DNA of 6,879 bases. Origin: Deinococcus marmoris. Its GTDB lineage: Bacteria; Deinococcota; Deinococci; Deinococcales; Deinococcaceae. The notes beneath the pieces are model-generated. The model saw nothing but the letters and a program-made list of their open reading frames with translations. It did not search any database and was not told the DNA's origin. Shown one piece after another: positions 6,119 through 6,879 of the stretch. Where the stretch lies: the NCBI RefSeq assembly GCF_001949125.1, contig NZ_MSTI01000032.1, positions 1 to 6,879 on the forward strand, read 5' to 3'. Position numbers and translations under genes: made by a program. How positions within the stretch are numbered: position 1 is the stretch's first letter; each line of letters begins with the position of its first letter.

Positions 6119-6879
6119 GACGGGCCCCAGAAGCGGGCGGCCTGGGGCAGGAGGCCGGCCACTTCTGGGGCTGGCCGACCCAAAAAATAGCCCTGCGCGT
6201 AGTCAGCGCCCAGGGTCATCATCAGGGTCAACTCGCCCTGCGTCTCAATGCCCTCGGCGACGACCCGGATGCCCAGGTCATGGGCGTACCCGATCAGCGC
6301 GCTGACCAGGGGGACCCGGCGGTCATTCTCATGCAGGCCGCTGATCAGCGCCCGGTCCAGCTTGACGATGTCTGGCCGGAGTTCCGTCAGGTAGCTCAGG
6401 CTGGTGTGTCCGGCCCCCAGGTCATCCAGGGCCACCTGTGCGCCTTCCTGTTGGTAGCGCTCCAGAATGGAGCGCAGCAATCCCAGGTCCGGGAAGGTCT
6501 CGCTCTCGGTCACCTCAAAGACCAGCCGCGAGAAGTCGGCCTCCACCTCCCGGCAGGCGGCAAACGTCGTCTGAAGGCAGATGTCCGGGTTGTAGACCAC
6601 GCCTGGAGCGAAGTTGATAAAGAGTTGCTGGTCCGCGCCGAGTTGCGGGTAGACCTGGCGGATGGCCGTCTTGCGGGCATGGGCGTCGAAGGCGCGGGCC
6701 TGTCCATGGGCCGCCGCCGCTTTCAGGAGGGGCCAGGCACCGATCAGTGGGCCGTGCTGCTGCGCGCGGACCAGGGCTTCATAGCCGTACACTTCGCCCG
6801 TACCCAGATGAACCACCGGTTGCAGATGAAACTTCAGGTGATCGCTGATGGTGGCGAACCAGGGCGTGGCCAGGCGCTG
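6115..6879 (-). CDS. EAL-domain c-di-GMP phosphodiesterase (5' end outside window)
   Basis: The open frame runs off the right edge, so the true start and any N-terminal sensor are unseen; 254 residues are visible. A GTG at 6816 exists, but upstream codons (KFHLQP just before it) clearly belong to the EAL fold, so it is not the start. The EAL family hydrolyses c-di-GMP to pGpG using two metal ions. All usual catalytic positions are visible in the counted fragment: Glu34 of EAL, Asn89 (FINFAP), Glu122 (FEVTE), Asp152/Asp153 (ALDDLGAG), Lys173 (VKLD), Glu209 (AEGIET) and Gln229 (ADYAQGY). An active enzyme is therefore expected. The gene ends in TGA at 6117-6115, overlapping the ATG of the GGDEF gene by four bases. 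The two antagonistic activities are thus split between adjacent, translationally coupled genes rather than fused in one polypeptide. Confidence 0.95.
   Translation of the reverse strand, partial: QRLATPWFATISDHLKFHLQPVVHLGTGEVYGYEALVRAQQHGPLIGAWPLLKAAAAHGQARAFDAHARKTAIRQVYPQLGADQQLFINFAPGVVYNPDICLQTTFAACREVEADFSRLVFEVTESETFPDLGLLRSILERYQQEGAQVALDDLGAGHTSLSYLTELRPDIVKLDRALISGLHENDRRVPLVSALIGYAHDLGIRVVAEGIETQGELTLMMTLGADYAQGYFLGRPAPEVAGLLPQAARFWGPS

Noticed and set aside
1..6879. CRISPR array, tRNA, rRNA, complete insertion sequence or toxin-antitoxin pair
   Set aside because: No regularly spaced direct repeats, no tRNA-like cloverleaf or rRNA motif, no transposase and no recognisable toxin or antitoxin fold was seen on reading both strands.

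Overview
This is a GC-rich bacterial window, about 65% GC in coding stretches by hand count. It carries a multi-repeat cysteine-rich protein, a compact regulator operon, a broken transporter and a cyclic-di-GMP gene pair. The overall look suggests a Deinococcus-type or similar high-GC genome: GC-rich third codon positions, strong GGAG-type ribosome binding sites, a deinococcal-looking beta-repeat protein and a PAS-GGDEF/EAL pair. This is an impression with no marker gene behind it. The AraC, VOC and DUF1579-like proteins also strongly resemble a gene set common in actinobacteria, so transfer is possible.

Layout. Positions 1-332 stay open in the frame of the downstream gene, but their second half (about 181-335) drops to about 50% GC, uses rare codons and holds an inverted repeat. 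It looks like intergenic DNA or a mobile-element scar. Then comes one large plus-strand gene (333-1955) made of beta-rich repeats with paired cysteines but no visible signal peptide. Converging on it is a four-gene minus-strand run, in transcription order: AraC-type regulator (3842-3387), VOC/glyoxalase-fold protein (3381-2971), DUF1579-like lipocalin-type protein (2927-2523) and DUF1801-type protein (2442-1987). The regulator and VOC genes are translationally coupled; the others have strong ribosome binding sites.

Divergent from the regulator, across a 96-bp spacer holding two perfect dyads, is an MFS efflux transporter (3939-5118). It is a pseudogene with three frame changes, a missing membrane segment and a degraded signature motif. 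After a 121-bp gap come two minus-strand genes overlapping by ATGA. An EAL phosphodiesterase, cut by the right window edge, comes first; a PAS/LOV-like-GGDEF diguanylate cyclase (6118-5240) follows.

How they work together. The EAL and GGDEF proteins should break down and make c-di-GMP respectively, and both keep their catalytic residues. The cyclase lacks the inhibitory I-site. Its PAS domain keeps the photoactive-type cysteine of LOV domains but has lost several flavin contacts, so a light or redox input is possible but unproven. The AraC operon plus divergent exporter looks like a small-molecule response locus whose export arm has decayed. I see no CRISPR array, tRNA, rRNA or complete insertion sequence.
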